This document shows, piece after piece, positions 17,775-26,306 of a DNA stretch of 64,000 nucleotides. The notes beneath the pieces were generated by a model. That model was not told the DNA's origin. It searched no databases and saw only the letters and a program-made list of their open reading frames with translations. The stretch spans positions 682,001 to 746,000 of the forward strand of contig NZ_JASZYB010000004.1 of assembly GCF_030317205.1 (NCBI RefSeq), read 5' to 3'. The DNA is from Variovorax sp. J2L1-78. GTDB lineage: Bacteria > Pseudomonadota > Gammaproteobacteria > Burkholderiales > Burkholderiaceae_C. The translations under genes and the position numbers were made by a program. The first letter of the stretch is position 1, and every line of letters begins with the position of its first letter.

Positions 17775-18530
17775 ATGACCGCACCCTCGCTTCACCCCAT
17801 CATCCGTGACGTTCCCGGTGATCCGCACCCCGTGGCCGCGGCCCTCGCCGCCCTCACCGGGCAACCGCTCAGCGCCGTCGAGGCCGTGCTGCGCACGGTC
17901 GATACGGACCTGAAGAAGCTCACGCGCCATCAGGGCCCCACATCGATCGAGGATGCCGCCCACCTGGCCCTGCTTCGCTTCGGCCATGCGCCGGCACGGC
18001 TCTACTGCGACGCGGCCCGCCGCCGCCGGCTCGGCGATGTGCTGGACGCCTATGCCAAGGCGCCCGGGCACCAGCCGCAGAAACTGTTCATCGCGCGCGA
18101 AGACGGGGCCGTGCACGCGATCTGCGGTCACCGCATCTCCGGCGCCGACCGCTCGGCGCCGCGCTTCCTGGAGGCGGAGATCGCCGATCAGCGGCTGGAT
18201 CTCGACGCGCGCGTGGTCTTCGCCCTGACCTTCGTCGAACGTGTCACCGTCCCCGCGGCGCAGCCCGACCATGGCTTCCTCGAGGCCGCCGCAATCGCCG
18301 CCTACGCCCTGGCGGAGGCCTATGACATCGACCTGCTTCCCGCCGACTGGCCGTACTGGAGCATCGCCTTCCCGCAGGACCTGACCGACGGCGCCCCCGG
18401 GTCCACCCGGCGCCTGGTGTGCGGCGAATACGAATTGCTGACCACGGTGAGCCACCATGTCCGACAGCATGTCGCTGCGGTGGAGACCGCCGCTAGCCTC
18501 TTGAAAGGCTATTCGCTGACGCCGCGCTGA
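17775..18530 (+). CDS. Hypothetical protein
   Basis: A 251-residue protein I do not recognise. It starts MTAPSLHPIIRDVPGDPHPV, has no signal peptide or membrane segment, and is rich in Ala, Arg and Asp. A segment KLFIAREDGAVHAICGHRIS (about residues 100-119) alternates like beta strands, followed by FALTFVERVTVP and a helical half containing AAAIAAYALAEAYDIDLLP. The early part (AALAALTGQPLSAVEAVLR, HQGPTSIEDAAHLALLRFG) resembles papain-like or cysteine-protease inhibitor folds only in texture. ATG 17775 is the first start giving non-Arg-rich sequence. It converges 5 nt away from another unknown gene. Confidence 0.7.
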   Translation: MTAPSLHPIIRDVPGDPHPVAAALAALTGQPLSAVEAVLRTVDTDLKKLTRHQGPTSIEDAAHLALLRFGHAPARLYCDAARRRRLGDVLDAYAKAPGHQPQKLFIAREDGAVHAICGHRISGADRSAPRFLEAEIADQRLDLDARVVFALTFVERVTVPAAQPDHGFLEAAAIAAYALAEAYDIDLLPADWPYWSIAFPQDLTDGAPGSTRRLVCGEYELLTTVSHHVRQHVAAVETAASLLKGYSLTPR

Positions 18531-18535
18531 AGCCG

Positions 18536-19198
18536 CTAGGGTCGGGCCAGGACCGCGCTGGTCGCCCAGGCCGGAGGCGGCGTCGAGACCATTTTCGACA
18601 GCTTGCAGTGGCGCCGGTAGGGCACGCCGAAATGACGCTCGAGTTCGGCACGCAATTCGTCCGTGAGCTGGCCGTCATGGTCGCTCGCCTTCATGTCGCC
18701 CGACAGGAGCACGCTGAGGTCGGCCGCGCGAATGCCCAGCCGCATCGAGGCCTGGGCATGCCAGATCGTCACGGCCTCGAAGGAGCCTTCGATCAGAAAG
18801 ACGAGCAGGACCGGCGGTGGCGCGCAGCGACGGTCCTTGTGGCGGTGCAACGCGCTCCAGGCATGCCGGACCGGGATCGGGCTCGCACCATCGACGGCAG
18901 CATGAAGCAGGCGTTCGGCAAAATCATGACAACGGGCGAGTTCCGGCTGCGCACTGCGCAATCGCGGCTCGACGGTAACCGGGTCGACCGTGTCGTCCGG
19001 CAGCCGGAGCGCCACGGTCTCCCCGCAGTAGAAGTGCCTGCCCAGAAAGTCGGCAAGGCCCTCGTAGTCCACGGCGTCGTGGTCCACACAAGGCAGAGGT
19101 CCGGCTCGCCACGGCGCTACGACGGGGGCCTCCGGGGCAATCCACAGCCCCGCCACCTGTCGAAACATGCGTTCCATGGGATCGGTCATGTGCGCCAT
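18536..19198 (-). CDS. Hypothetical protein
   Basis: A 220-residue protein of unknown function, starting MAHMTDPMERMFRQVAGLWI. It is a soluble-looking, mixed alpha/beta sequence with scattered His and Cys (LPCVDHDAVDYEGLADFLGR, HFYCGETVALRLP, RCHDFAERLLHAAV, VRHAWSALHRHKDRRCAPPP). No motif I can name is present. The C-terminus reads LERHFGVPYRRHCKLSKMVS. It converges on the preceding hypothetical gene with a 5-nt gap; codon texture is that of the surrounding genome. Confidence 0.65.
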   Translation of the reverse strand: MAHMTDPMERMFRQVAGLWIAPEAPVVAPWRAGPLPCVDHDAVDYEGLADFLGRHFYCGETVALRLPDDTVDPVTVEPRLRSAQPELARCHDFAERLLHAAVDGASPIPVRHAWSALHRHKDRRCAPPPVLLVFLIEGSFEAVTIWHAQASMRLGIRAADLSVLLSGDMKASDHDGQLTDELRAELERHFGVPYRRHCKLSKMVSTPPPAWATSAVLARP

Positions 19199-19547
19199 TG
19201 TGCGGTCCTATCGCCGCGGCTCGAAGCATCGAGGTGCCACGCGGTCATGGCGCGACCCGATCCGGACCCGCCGAGGACCGTCACGCAGATCCTCCGGCAC
19301 CGATGCGTACTTAGGAATTGGTAAAACCACGCGGTCTGGTCGGCTTCCTCGCCGTCTCCTCTCGATCCGAGGTGCCAAGGGGTAACCCGTATGCACTACT
19401 TTTCGGATTTCAGCGCCATGCTTGTAGGACCGCACTGACGAAGAATGTGTTGTTTCACACGCTTTGCGGCTGCACCTACTGGATGGTTAACAAATGTAAA
19501 ACTCTCGATGGTCTACTTACTTCAGTTGGTTCAACACGGAGTTTCAA
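19199..19547. other. AT-richer leader/promoter region of flhD
   Basis: These 349 bases carry no gene that I can support. Composition shifts from GC-rich to relatively AT-rich from about 19310 (GGAATTGGTAAAACC, ATGCACTACTTTTCGG, TGTTGTTTCACACGC, GGTTAACAAATGTAAAACTC). A long, AT-rich, probably multi-input leader is typical of flhDC master operons. No single promoter is assigned. Confidence 0.4.
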
Positions 19548-19898
19548 GTGGATATCGATTCGAACGACAGCGGCGCGGTGGCCGAGGTGCACAAGGAAAT
19601 CGGCGACATCAATCTGGCCTACATGCTGCTGGCACAGAAGCTGGTGAAGCAGGACAAGGCAGCCGCGATGTTTCGCTTGGGCATCGGCCCGGAACTGGCA
19701 GAACTGCTGGCCAGCATGTCGCTGTCGCAGATCGTGAAGCTCGCCGCGTCGAAGCTGCTGCTGTGCAGCTTCCGGCTCGACAACAAGCCCATGCTGACGG
19801 TGGCCGCCGACGACAAGAGCAGCGGCCTGCAACAGGCGCACATGTCCATCCTGATGGCTGCACGCCACATGCGCGAAAACACCGCCAGCTTGAATTGA
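19548..19898 (+). CDS. flhD: Flagellar transcriptional regulator FlhD (no flhC adjacent)
   Basis: A 116-residue protein. IGDINLAYMLLAQKLVKQDK and MFRLGIGPELAELLASMSLS, then IVKLAASKLLLCSFRLD match FlhD, the subunit that with FlhC forms the hexameric activator of class II flagellar promoters. It has the usual length with a short N-terminal extension. The start is the GTG at 19548 (aligning MDIDSNDSG ahead of the conserved EIGDINLAYM); no ATG fits better. The gene is followed at once by a GC hairpin and then genes on the other strand, so the expected flhC partner is missing here. Confidence 0.9.
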   Translation: MDIDSNDSGAVAEVHKEIGDINLAYMLLAQKLVKQDKAAAMFRLGIGPELAELLASMSLSQIVKLAASKLLLCSFRLDNKPMLTVAADDKSSGLQQAHMSILMAARHMRENTASLN

Positions 19899-19904
19899 CG
19901 CAGG

Positions 19905-19926
19905 GCCGGCCCGGCGTCGGGCCGGC
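19905..19926 (+). terminator. Perfect 9-bp GC hairpin directly after flhD
   Basis: GCCGGCCCG (19905-19913), a 4-nt loop, and CGGGCCGGC (19918-19926) pair perfectly, 7 nt after the flhD stop. There is no following T-run, so it may be a weak or Rho-assisted terminator or an mRNA 3'-end stabiliser rather than a classical one. Confidence 0.5.
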
Positions 19927-19960
19927 ATCGCACAGTCGGGGGCCACGGCGGGCCCCACGA

Positions 19961-20086
19961 TCAGCCGCGAAACAACGACGCAACGACCCCCACGAGGGTC
20001 ATCACAAGACCCACACGCACGACGTACACGCCCAGCTTGGCGGCGAAGGGGTCTTGCGGCTGCAGTCGGGCGTGGTGGGTGTTCAT
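19961..20086 (-). CDS. Small single-pass membrane protein
   Basis: A 41-residue reading frame from ATG 20086: a polar head MNTHHARLQPQDPFAAKLG and one hydrophobic segment VYVVRVGLVMTLVGVVASLF ending RG. Function is unknown. It is supported by frame, membrane-segment plausibility and position; similar tiny proteins are common in Comamonadaceae. Confidence 0.5.
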   Translation of the reverse strand: MNTHHARLQPQDPFAAKLGVYVVRVGLVMTLVGVVASLFRG

Positions 20087-20457
20087 GGCGTCGCTCCAGG
20101 GGTGACCGAACTCGGGATCGGGACAGGCCCGAGACGCTGCAAGCATCTCACGCACCCGCTCGAACGCATGGCGCCATCAGGCACTGGAAGACCGTCCAGT
20201 TCGCCCGGTGAACGCATCCCGGGCCTGAACGGCGCAAGGCGTGGCGGCGAGGCCCGCTTTACGTGTGCATAAATTCACGAAACGAATGAAATGCGCACGA
20301 AAATGAAAACATCAGTACTACAAATCGGCGGCTTTGTTACAGAATTTGGGCTGGTTAACGACCATTTCCAAATCCTCTCCGGCGCCGCGCAAGCGGTGTC
20401 TTTTCAACGCCCCCCCCGCGTGCCGAACCCCGCGGGACTGCCTGCCGAGCCATTTTC
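20087..20457. other. Intergenic region between two small membrane-protein genes
   Basis: This 371-base divergent gap has a GC-rich left half and an AT-rich right half (20270-20380), with GTGCATAAATTCACG, GAAAATGAAAACATCAG and TTTGTTACAGAATTTGG. A promoter for the gene at 20458 is likely in the AT-rich part. No gene, repeat or terminator is convincing here. Confidence 0.35.
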
Positions 20458-20643
20458 ATGCCCAAATTTTTCCACGGCGCTGATTACGACGACGAACCCG
20501 ACACCGTGCCCTCGCGTCTCGGCGAGCTGACGCTGCGCAGCCGCCTCGAGCAGCAGGAACAGTACCGCAACGGCTGGCGCCGCAATCTCACGATCGCCGC
20601 CCTGGTGGTGATCGCCGTGGTCGCGGCGCTCGTGCTGCGCTGA
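20458..20643 (+). CDS. Small C-tail-anchored membrane protein
   Basis: A 61-residue protein with a charged N-terminal part (MPKFFHGADYDDEPDTVPSR, LTLRSRLEQQEQYRNGWRRN) and one C-terminal transmembrane helix LTIAALVVIAVVAALVL ending in Arg. The architecture suggests a tail-anchored inner-membrane micro-protein facing the cytoplasm. No known family is recognised. It converges on the SMP-30 gene 16 nt away. Confidence 0.6.
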   Translation: MPKFFHGADYDDEPDTVPSRLGELTLRSRLEQQEQYRNGWRRNLTIAALVVIAVVAALVLR

Positions 20644-20659
20644 GGCGCGGCGCCGCTCG

Positions 20660-21616
20660 TCAGCGCACGTGACGCGGCGAGGTCGAATCCTCGACGGTGC
20701 CCGTTCCCTGGTGGAGCCGCACACCCGGATCTTCTAGAGAGGCCGACAAGATCCTTCCGTGCGTCGAGTCCGTCACGTACAGCGTGCGACCTTCCGTACC
20801 GCCGAAGGCCATGTTGGTGATGGACGCGCCGGCGGGCCCGCGCAGGACCAGCACGGGTTCGGCACGCGCGTTCAGCACCCAGACCCAACCCAGCCCCGGG
20901 TTGGCCATGAGCAGGTTGCCCTTCGTGTCGACCGCCAGCCCGTCCGGGCCGCTCGGGCCGTAGGACGTGAAGAACTGGCTCACCTTCGAGACGCTGCCGT
21001 CGGGCAGCAGCGGCACCCGCCAGACGCAGTTCCCGCGGGTCACCGCCAGGTAGAGCACCTTGCCGTCCGGCGACAGCGCCACGCCGTTGGGACTCGGCAC
21101 GTTGTTCAGCAGCAGGTCGAGCTGGCCGCTCGGACGCAGCCGGAACAGCCGCCCCGTGGGGTCGTGCAGGCCGCTCTGGCCCTGGTCGGTGAAGTAGAGA
21201 TTGCCCTCTGCGTCGAAGATCAGGTCATTGACGCCCTTGAAGCGCTCGCTGTTGCGACGCTCGAGGTACGGGCGCACCACGCCCGACGCCACGTCCAGGC
21301 GCATCAGGCCGTTCTTGTAGTCGGTGATGAGGAGTGTGCTGGCGTCCAGGAACTTCATGCCGTTCGGCTCGCCGTCGTATTCCGCGACCAGCGTCCACGC
21401 ACCCTGCGGGTCGATGCGGAAGACCCGGCCCCACGGGATGTCGCTCACGTAGAGATTGCCGGCACCGTCGAACACCGGCCCCTCCAGGAAGGAGTCGGTC
21501 GCCGCACCGCCGCGGTTGGCATCGGCCCAGGGGCTGCGCTCCGGGCGTCGCAACACGTCGGGCATCGCGCTGAACAGGGTGAGTTCTCGGACGGTCGGAG
21601 GCTGGATCAGGAACAT
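20660..21616 (-). CDS. SMP-30/gluconolactonase-like beta-propeller hydrolase
   Basis: A 318-residue six-bladed propeller of the SMP-30/gluconolaconase family: FLEGPVFDGAGNLYVSDIPW (first metal-ligand Glu in EGP), GVNDLIFDAEGNLYFTDQG (Asn/Asp ligands), PNGVALSPDGKVLYLAVT and GPDGLAVDTKGNLLMANPG (Asp ligand). Such enzymes open sugar lactones with a divalent cation. It is the last gene of the nine-gene minus-strand catabolic block, 31 nt after an amidohydrolase. Lactonase activity fits the galactarolactone-isomerase-like neighbours. Confidence 0.91.
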   Translation of the reverse strand: MFLIQPPTVRELTLFSAMPDVLRRPERSPWADANRGGAATDSFLEGPVFDGAGNLYVSDIPWGRVFRIDPQGAWTLVAEYDGEPNGMKFLDASTLLITDYKNGLMRLDVASGVVRPYLERRNSERFKGVNDLIFDAEGNLYFTDQGQSGLHDPTGRLFRLRPSGQLDLLLNNVPSPNGVALSPDGKVLYLAVTRGNCVWRVPLLPDGSVSKVSQFFTSYGPSGPDGLAVDTKGNLLMANPGLGWVWVLNARAEPVLVLRGPAGASITNMAFGGTEGRTLYVTDSTHGRILSASLEDPGVRLHQGTGTVEDSTSPRHVR

Positions 21617-21647
21617 GGCGATGAGAGAAGAAGTTGCGTGGACGGAT

Positions 21648-22553
21648 CTATCTGCCGGAAGGCCGGCGCGAGAACCCGTAGAGCCGCGCGGGGTTGTCGA
21701 CCATGATTCTGTCGATGGTGCCCGCGTCGCCGTCGCACCAGGCCTGCAGCGTGTCCAGCAGGGCCGCGTCGTCCACGGTTGCGGGTGCCTCCGTGGTGTG
21801 CGGCCAGTCGCTGCCCCACACCAGGCGCTCCGGTGCTGATCGCACCAGCGCGCGCCCCAGGGGCCACGTGTCCGCGTAGGTCGGCCCGCCGATGGCCGAT
21901 CGCATGTAGGCGCCGGAGAGCTTCACCCACGTGTTGCCGCTGTCGAGCAGCCGACGGACCGCGTCGACGCCGTCGGCACCGGGGCCCTGCGCCGGGTCGA
22001 TGCGCGCCAGGTGGTCGATCACCAGCGGCACCGGCAATGCCGCCAGTACCGGCGCCAGCGCGACCACCTGTTCGGGGTGCATGAAGACCTGCACATGCCA
22101 GCCGAGCCTCGCCGCCTTCCGGGCCAGCGTCGTGAGCATCGCCGGCGTGGTCGTGCCCCACGACTGCGGCGTCACGAAGTTCACGCGCAGCCCGCAGATG
22201 CCCTGTGCGGCGAGCCGGTCCAGCGCGGGTTCGCTCACCTGCGCATCCACCACCGCCACGCCGCGCGCATCGTCGCCCAGCTGCGCCAGCGCATCGAGCG
22301 TGCAGGCGTTGTCGATGCCGTAGGTAGACGGCGTGACGACCACCGTGCGTGATGTGCCCAGCCGCCGCTGCAGCTGCCGATAGGCGGCCACGGGCGCGTC
22401 GGGCGGTTGCCGGCGCCAGTGCGGCGACGACGCGAAGCGCGTATCGAAGATGTGCATGTGGCTGTCGCAGGCCCCTGCGGGCAGGCGGTGCGATGGCCGG
22501 CCCAGGCCGACCGAGTGGGGCACCGGCTGCGACAGCGGAGGCAGGGGCTGCAT
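21648..22553 (-). CDS. COG3618-type amidohydrolase (LigI/galactarolactone isomerase-like), copy 1
   Basis: A 301-residue TIM-barrel hydrolase. Metal/active-site landmarks are CDSHMHIFDTRF (HxH strand), a late VIDHLARI, VKLSGAYMRS and WGSDWPHT (Asp of strand 8). The family includes 2-pyrone-4,6-dicarboxylate lactonase (LigI) and D-galactarolactone isomerase. It is clearly paralogous to the second amidohydrolase at 27290-28198 (shared VVVTPSTYGIDN/VFVTPSTYGTDN). It starts 3 nt after the stop of a Bug receptor gene, so receptor and enzyme are translated together. Lactone hydrolysis or isomerisation of a dicarboxylic acid is the best guess. Confidence 0.9.
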   Translation of the reverse strand: MQPLPPLSQPVPHSVGLGRPSHRLPAGACDSHMHIFDTRFASSPHWRRQPPDAPVAAYRQLQRRLGTSRTVVVTPSTYGIDNACTLDALAQLGDDARGVAVVDAQVSEPALDRLAAQGICGLRVNFVTPQSWGTTTPAMLTTLARKAARLGWHVQVFMHPEQVVALAPVLAALPVPLVIDHLARIDPAQGPGADGVDAVRRLLDSGNTWVKLSGAYMRSAIGGPTYADTWPLGRALVRSAPERLVWGSDWPHTTEAPATVDDAALLDTLQAWCDGDAGTIDRIMVDNPARLYGFSRRPSGR

Positions 22554-22556
22554 CGC

Positions 22557-23528
22557 TCAATCCAGCTTGATGTCGCCCTTCTTCACCACCTCGCCCCACT
22601 TCGCGTCTTCCTTCTTGAGGAAGGCCGCGAACTCGGCCGGCGTGGAGCCCACGGGCTGGGCGCCCAGGTCCTTCAGGCGCTGCTGCACCTCGTCTTCCTT
22701 GAGCACGTCGACGACGGCCTTCTGCAGCTTGTCCGCCACGTCCTTCGGGGTCTTCGCCGGCAGGAACATGCCATTCCACTCGAAGGCCTCGTAGCCGGGG
22801 ACCACGGTCTCGGCCACCGTGGGCACGTCGGGCAGGCGCGGCGAGCGCTGCGGCGAGGACACGGCCAGCGCGCGCAGCTTGCCGGCGCTGATCAGCGGAT
22901 AGGTGGCGGCCACGGTGCCGAACATGAAGTCGACCTGGCCACCCATCAAGTCGGCAATGGCCGGCCCGCCGCTCTTGTAGGGCACGTGCACCATGTCGAG
23001 CTGGAGCTTCTGGCGAAAGAGCTCCGTGGCCAGGCGCTGCACCGTGCCGCTCCCGCCCGAGGCGAAGTTCAGCTTGCCGGGCGTGGCCTTCGCCTTGGCG
23101 ACGAGATCCGCCACCGTCTTGTAGGGCGAATCGGCCTTCACGATCAGCGCGTTGGGCGCCACCAGCACCAGCGACAGGGGCTGCAGCGCATCCGCCGCAT
23201 AGGGCATGCGGGGGAAGAGATGCGGGTTGATCGAGTACGGCGTGGCGTCGTAGAGCATGGTGTAGCCATCGGCGCCGGCCTTGGCGACGTAGGCCGCGCC
23301 GATCGTGCCGCTGGCACCGGCACGGTTGTCCACGATCACGCTGGTGCCCAGCTTCTCGCCCATGCGCGCGGCCAGCACGCGGGCGACCGCATCGGCAGCG
23401 CCGCCCGGGGCATAGGGCACGACGATCGTGATCGGGCGATCGGGGAAGGCGGCGTGCGCCGCGAGCGCGGTCAGGGCAATGGCCGCAACAGCGATGCGGC
23501 GGGTCACGGAAAAACGAAGCATGGGCAT
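22557..23528 (-). CDS. Bug/TctC-family solute receptor, catabolic block copy 1
   Basis: A 323-residue periplasmic receptor with signal peptide MPMLRFSVTRRIAVAAIALT, cut after AAHA. It contains FPDRPITIVVPYAPGGAADA, VDNRAGASGTIGAAYVAKAG, the VPYKSGGPAIADLMGGQVDF lid and VPTVAETVVPGYEAFEWNG. The ligand is presumably a carboxylate handled by the adjacent amidohydrolase, whose gene starts 3 nt later. No TctAB membrane partner is present in the window. Confidence 0.93.
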   Translation of the reverse strand: MPMLRFSVTRRIAVAAIALTALAAHAAFPDRPITIVVPYAPGGAADAVARVLAARMGEKLGTSVIVDNRAGASGTIGAAYVAKAGADGYTMLYDATPYSINPHLFPRMPYAADALQPLSLVLVAPNALIVKADSPYKTVADLVAKAKATPGKLNFASGGSGTVQRLATELFRQKLQLDMVHVPYKSGGPAIADLMGGQVDFMFGTVAATYPLISAGKLRALAVSSPQRSPRLPDVPTVAETVVPGYEAFEWNGMFLPAKTPKDVADKLQKAVVDVLKEDEVQQRLKDLGAQPVGSTPAEFAAFLKKEDAKWGEVVKKGDIKLD

Positions 23529-23584
23529 GAAAGGGTCTCCTAATTTTCTTTGGAAAGCGCGCCGCGACGCGGCGCGCGGATTCG

Positions 23585-24574
23585 TCACTCGGTCTTCAGA
23601 TCGAGCTCGCGCGCGATGCGGCTGTAGCTCTGCACCTCGCGCTGCAGTTGCGTGCCGAAGGATGCGCCGCACACGCTTTGCGCATCCATGCCCAGCCCGC
23701 GCAGCTTCTCGACCGTGGCGGGCGCCTGCGCGAAGGCCTGGGCGGCCTTCTCCAGCGCGGCGACGATCGCCGGCGGTGTTCCGGCCGGCGCGAGCAGGCC
23801 GTACCAGGCATCGGCGCTGTAGCCCTTGACGCCCGCCTCCTCGAAGGTCGGCACCTTCGGCAACAGCGCCGAGCGCTGCGGCGAGGCGACCGCAAGCGCC
23901 GTGAGCTTGCCGGACTGCACCTGCGGCAGCACCGAGCCCAGCGTCGCGAAGGAGCTGTCGACCTGCCCGCCCATCAGGTCCGTCACGGCCTGCGCGGCGC
24001 CCTTGTACGGGATGTGGTTCATGGTCGTGCCGGTCAGCCGGGTGAACTGCTCGCTGGCGAAATGGCCGGAGCTGCCGGTCCCGGGTGTCGCATAGGTGCG
24101 TTGGCCTGGCGAGGCCTTCACCTGCTGCAGGAACGCCGCCAGCGTCGGCGTCTGCAAGGCCGGGCCGACCACGAGCACGGTCGGGCTGACCGCGACCGTG
24201 CAGATCGGCGCGAAGGAACGCACCGCGTCGAACTTGACCCGCGCGCTGTAGAGCGCCGGGATCATCGTGTGGTTGGTGGCGCCCACCAGCAGCATGTAGC
24301 CGTCGGCCGGCGCGCTGGCGACCGCCTCCGCGGCGAGGATGGTGTTCGCGCCCGGCTTGTTGTCCACCACGAAGGGCTGCCCGAGCGCGCGCGATGCGAA
24401 GTCCGCGAAGGCGCGGGCCACCACGTCGGTCGGGCCGCCCGCGGAGAAGCCGACCACGATGCGGACCGGCTTGGTGGGATACGCGGCGGTCTGTGCCGAG
24501 GCCGGGCCGGCCAGCAGCGCGGCCGTCGCCAGGATCGACATCGCGAAGCGGTGTAGGCGGGATGAGTGGGACAT
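23585..24574 (-). CDS. Bug/TctC-family solute receptor, catabolic block copy 2
   Basis: A 329-residue receptor; ATG 24574 gives the signal peptide MSHSSRLHRFAMSILATAAL, cut near ASAQ. Motifs are YPTKPVRIVVGFSAGGPTDV, VVDNKPGANTILAAEAVASA, HIPYKGAAQAVTDLMGGQVD and VPTFEEAGVKGYSADAWYG. Unlike its neighbours it has GFSAGG in place of PYxPGG in the first loop and a Cys (FAPICTVAVS) in the middle. The C-terminus (GMDAQSVCGASFGTQLQREV) also diverges, so the ligand may differ from that of the other three. Confidence 0.92.
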   Translation of the reverse strand: MSHSSRLHRFAMSILATAALLAGPASAQTAAYPTKPVRIVVGFSAGGPTDVVARAFADFASRALGQPFVVDNKPGANTILAAEAVASAPADGYMLLVGATNHTMIPALYSARVKFDAVRSFAPICTVAVSPTVLVVGPALQTPTLAAFLQQVKASPGQRTYATPGTGSSGHFASEQFTRLTGTTMNHIPYKGAAQAVTDLMGGQVDSSFATLGSVLPQVQSGKLTALAVASPQRSALLPKVPTFEEAGVKGYSADAWYGLLAPAGTPPAIVAALEKAAQAFAQAPATVEKLRGLGMDAQSVCGASFGTQLQREVQSYSRIARELDLKTE

Positions 24575-24636
24575 GGTGTTTTCTCTCGATCGATACGGAT
24601 GCCGGGGGCACTGGGTCACGCCGCCAGGCTGGCGCG

Positions 24637-25566
24637 TCAGGCGCTGGCCGTGGCCCGCTGCGCCAGCACGGCCAGCAGGTTTTTCACAGCGCCCACACCC
24701 ATGTTCACGTAGGCATCGCCCGTGACGCCGCCGATGTGCGGGCTCAGGACGATGCGTTCCTGACCCTGGAAAGGGTGCCCGGCGGTCATCGGCTCCACCG
24801 CGAAGCTGTCGAGGCCAGCGCTCGCCACCTGCCCCGACTGGACCGCCGCCAGCAGATCGGCCTCGTTGATCAGACCGCCGCGTGCGGTGTTGACGATGAC
24901 GACGCCCGGCTTGCACTTCGCCAGCGTCTCTGCATCGATCAGGCCGCGGTTGTCGTCGGTCAGCGGGCAGTGCAGCGAGATGGCGTCCGACTCGCGCCAG
25001 AGGGTGCCGAGGTCCACCGACTGGATGTACGCCGGAAGGTTCGTCGCATAGGGATCGAAGCCGATGACCCGCATCCCCATGGCATCGGCCATCTTCGCGA
25101 AGCGCTGGCCGATCGCGCCGAGACCGAGCAGGCCGACGGTGCGTCCGCCCAGTTCGAGGCTCTTGTGCGTCGCCTTGTCCCAGTGGCCCGCATGCATGCG
25201 GGCGTTCAGCTGCACCACGGACTTCGCACAGGCCAGCAGCAACGCCAGCGCCTGTTCGGCCACGGCCGCCGCATTGGCCCCCACGGCCGCGACCACCTCG
25301 ATGCCACGCGCCTTGGCGGCCACCTTGTCGATGGTGTCGGTGCCGCTGCCGTGCTTCGAGATCACCCGGAGCGACGGTGCCGCGTCCATCATGGCCGGAC
25401 CCACCTTGCCGTAGCGCACGATGATCGCGACGGGATCATGCGTCTTGCAGAGCGCGATCAGTCCATCCTCCGTGGGCGTCTTGCCCGCGTACACGACCTC
25501 GTGGCCTTCGAGCAGGGCCAGCGCCTGCGGCGCAAGGTCCGCGCCGGTCACCAGGATCTTGCTCAC
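24637..25566 (-). CDS. D-2-hydroxyacid dehydrogenase (NAD-dependent)
   Basis: A 309-residue dehydrogenase. Rossmann motif VGLLGLGAIGQRFAKMADAM with acidic FDPY after strand 2 points to NAD; catalytic Arg is in VNTARGGLINEADL, Glu in SFAVEP and His in LSPHIGG. It reduces 2-oxo acids to D-2-hydroxy acids or the reverse. The start is GTG 25566, overlapping the stop of the RraA-like gene (GTGA). Next to an HMG/CHA-aldolase-like gene, it could process the 2-oxo acid (such as pyruvate or oxaloacetate) released by retro-aldol cleavage. Confidence 0.92.
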   Translation of the reverse strand: MSKILVTGADLAPQALALLEGHEVVYAGKTPTEDGLIALCKTHDPVAIIVRYGKVGPAMMDAAPSLRVISKHGSGTDTIDKVAAKARGIEVVAAVGANAAAVAEQALALLLACAKSVVQLNARMHAGHWDKATHKSLELGGRTVGLLGLGAIGQRFAKMADAMGMRVIGFDPYATNLPAYIQSVDLGTLWRESDAISLHCPLTDDNRGLIDAETLAKCKPGVVIVNTARGGLINEADLLAAVQSGQVASAGLDSFAVEPMTAGHPFQGQERIVLSPHIGGVTGDAYVNMGVGAVKNLLAVLAQRATASA

Positions 25567-26252
25567 AGCGTCTCCCCTTCCTTGAGGACGCCCGCGGTGC
25601 GCAGCGCGCTGGTCAGCCACTTGGCAGCGGTGTCGCCTTCCTTGATGGCGGCGATGCGGGCCGCTTCGTCGCGCACCTTCTTGGCTGCCGCGGGCAGCAG
25701 GGACTCGATCTTCTCGCGCTCCACCACGACCACGCCGTCGCCGTCGGCGATCACGAAGTCGCCGGGGTACACGGTGACGTCGCCCACCGAGACCGGGTGG
25801 CCGATGCGCCCGCCGATGGCCTTGGTGGGGCCGTTGGGGTTGGTGCCGACCGAGAACACCGGGTAGTCCATCTCGTCGATCTCGATGCTGTCGCGGCAGG
25901 CGCCGTCCATCACGACACCGGCGATGCCGAGCTTCTGGCAGGCCGTCATCATGATCGTGCCCATCAGCGCCGAGCTCTGGTCGCCCTTGCCGTCGATGAC
26001 GAGCACGTCGCCCGGCTTCGCCATGGCGATGGCCGCGTGGATCATCAGGTTGTCGCCGGGGCGGACTTCCACGGTGAAAGCGGTGCCGGCGAGCTTCATG
26101 CGCGGACGCAGCGCCTTGATGCGGCCGTGCATCGCGCCGCGCCGGCCGGCCACGTCGGCCAGGATGGCGGGCTGCAGTTCGGCCGCCCGGGCCACGATGT
26201 GCGCAGGGACGCGTTCGAAGTCGCGAAGGATGTCGGGGGCGTTGGTGGACAT
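25563..26252 (-). CDS. RraA-like/HMG-CHA aldolase family protein
   Basis: A 229-residue protein of the RraA/4-hydroxy-4-methyl-2-oxoglutarate aldolase fold. It has GTAFTVEVRPGDNLMIHAAI, VIDGKGDQSSALMGTIMMTA (GxxxG active-site loop) and GVVMDGACRDSIEI with the catalytic Arg-Asp pair of class II pyruvate aldolases (DG...RD). True aldolases have these residues, while RNase E inhibitor RraA proteins are shorter (about 160 residues); the longer length and RD pair favour aldolase or oxaloacetate decarboxylase activity. It is coupled to the downstream dehydrogenase. Confidence 0.9.
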   Translation of the reverse strand: MSTNAPDILRDFERVPAHIVARAAELQPAILADVAGRRGAMHGRIKALRPRMKLAGTAFTVEVRPGDNLMIHAAIAMAKPGDVLVIDGKGDQSSALMGTIMMTACQKLGIAGVVMDGACRDSIEIDEMDYPVFSVGTNPNGPTKAIGGRIGHPVSVGDVTVYPGDFVIADGDGVVVVEREKIESLLPAAAKKVRDEAARIAAIKEGDTAAKWLTSALRTAGVLKEGETL

Positions 26253-26306
26253 GGTTGGCTTTCGAGAGAAAAGAAAATCAGGAAGGGATGGGAGGGAACC
26301 GGGCGG

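Noticed and set aside
20291..20530. Plus-strand frame of 79 codons before the tail-anchored protein
   Set aside because: It overlaps the better-supported gene at 20458 in another frame and its C-terminal part is low complexity.
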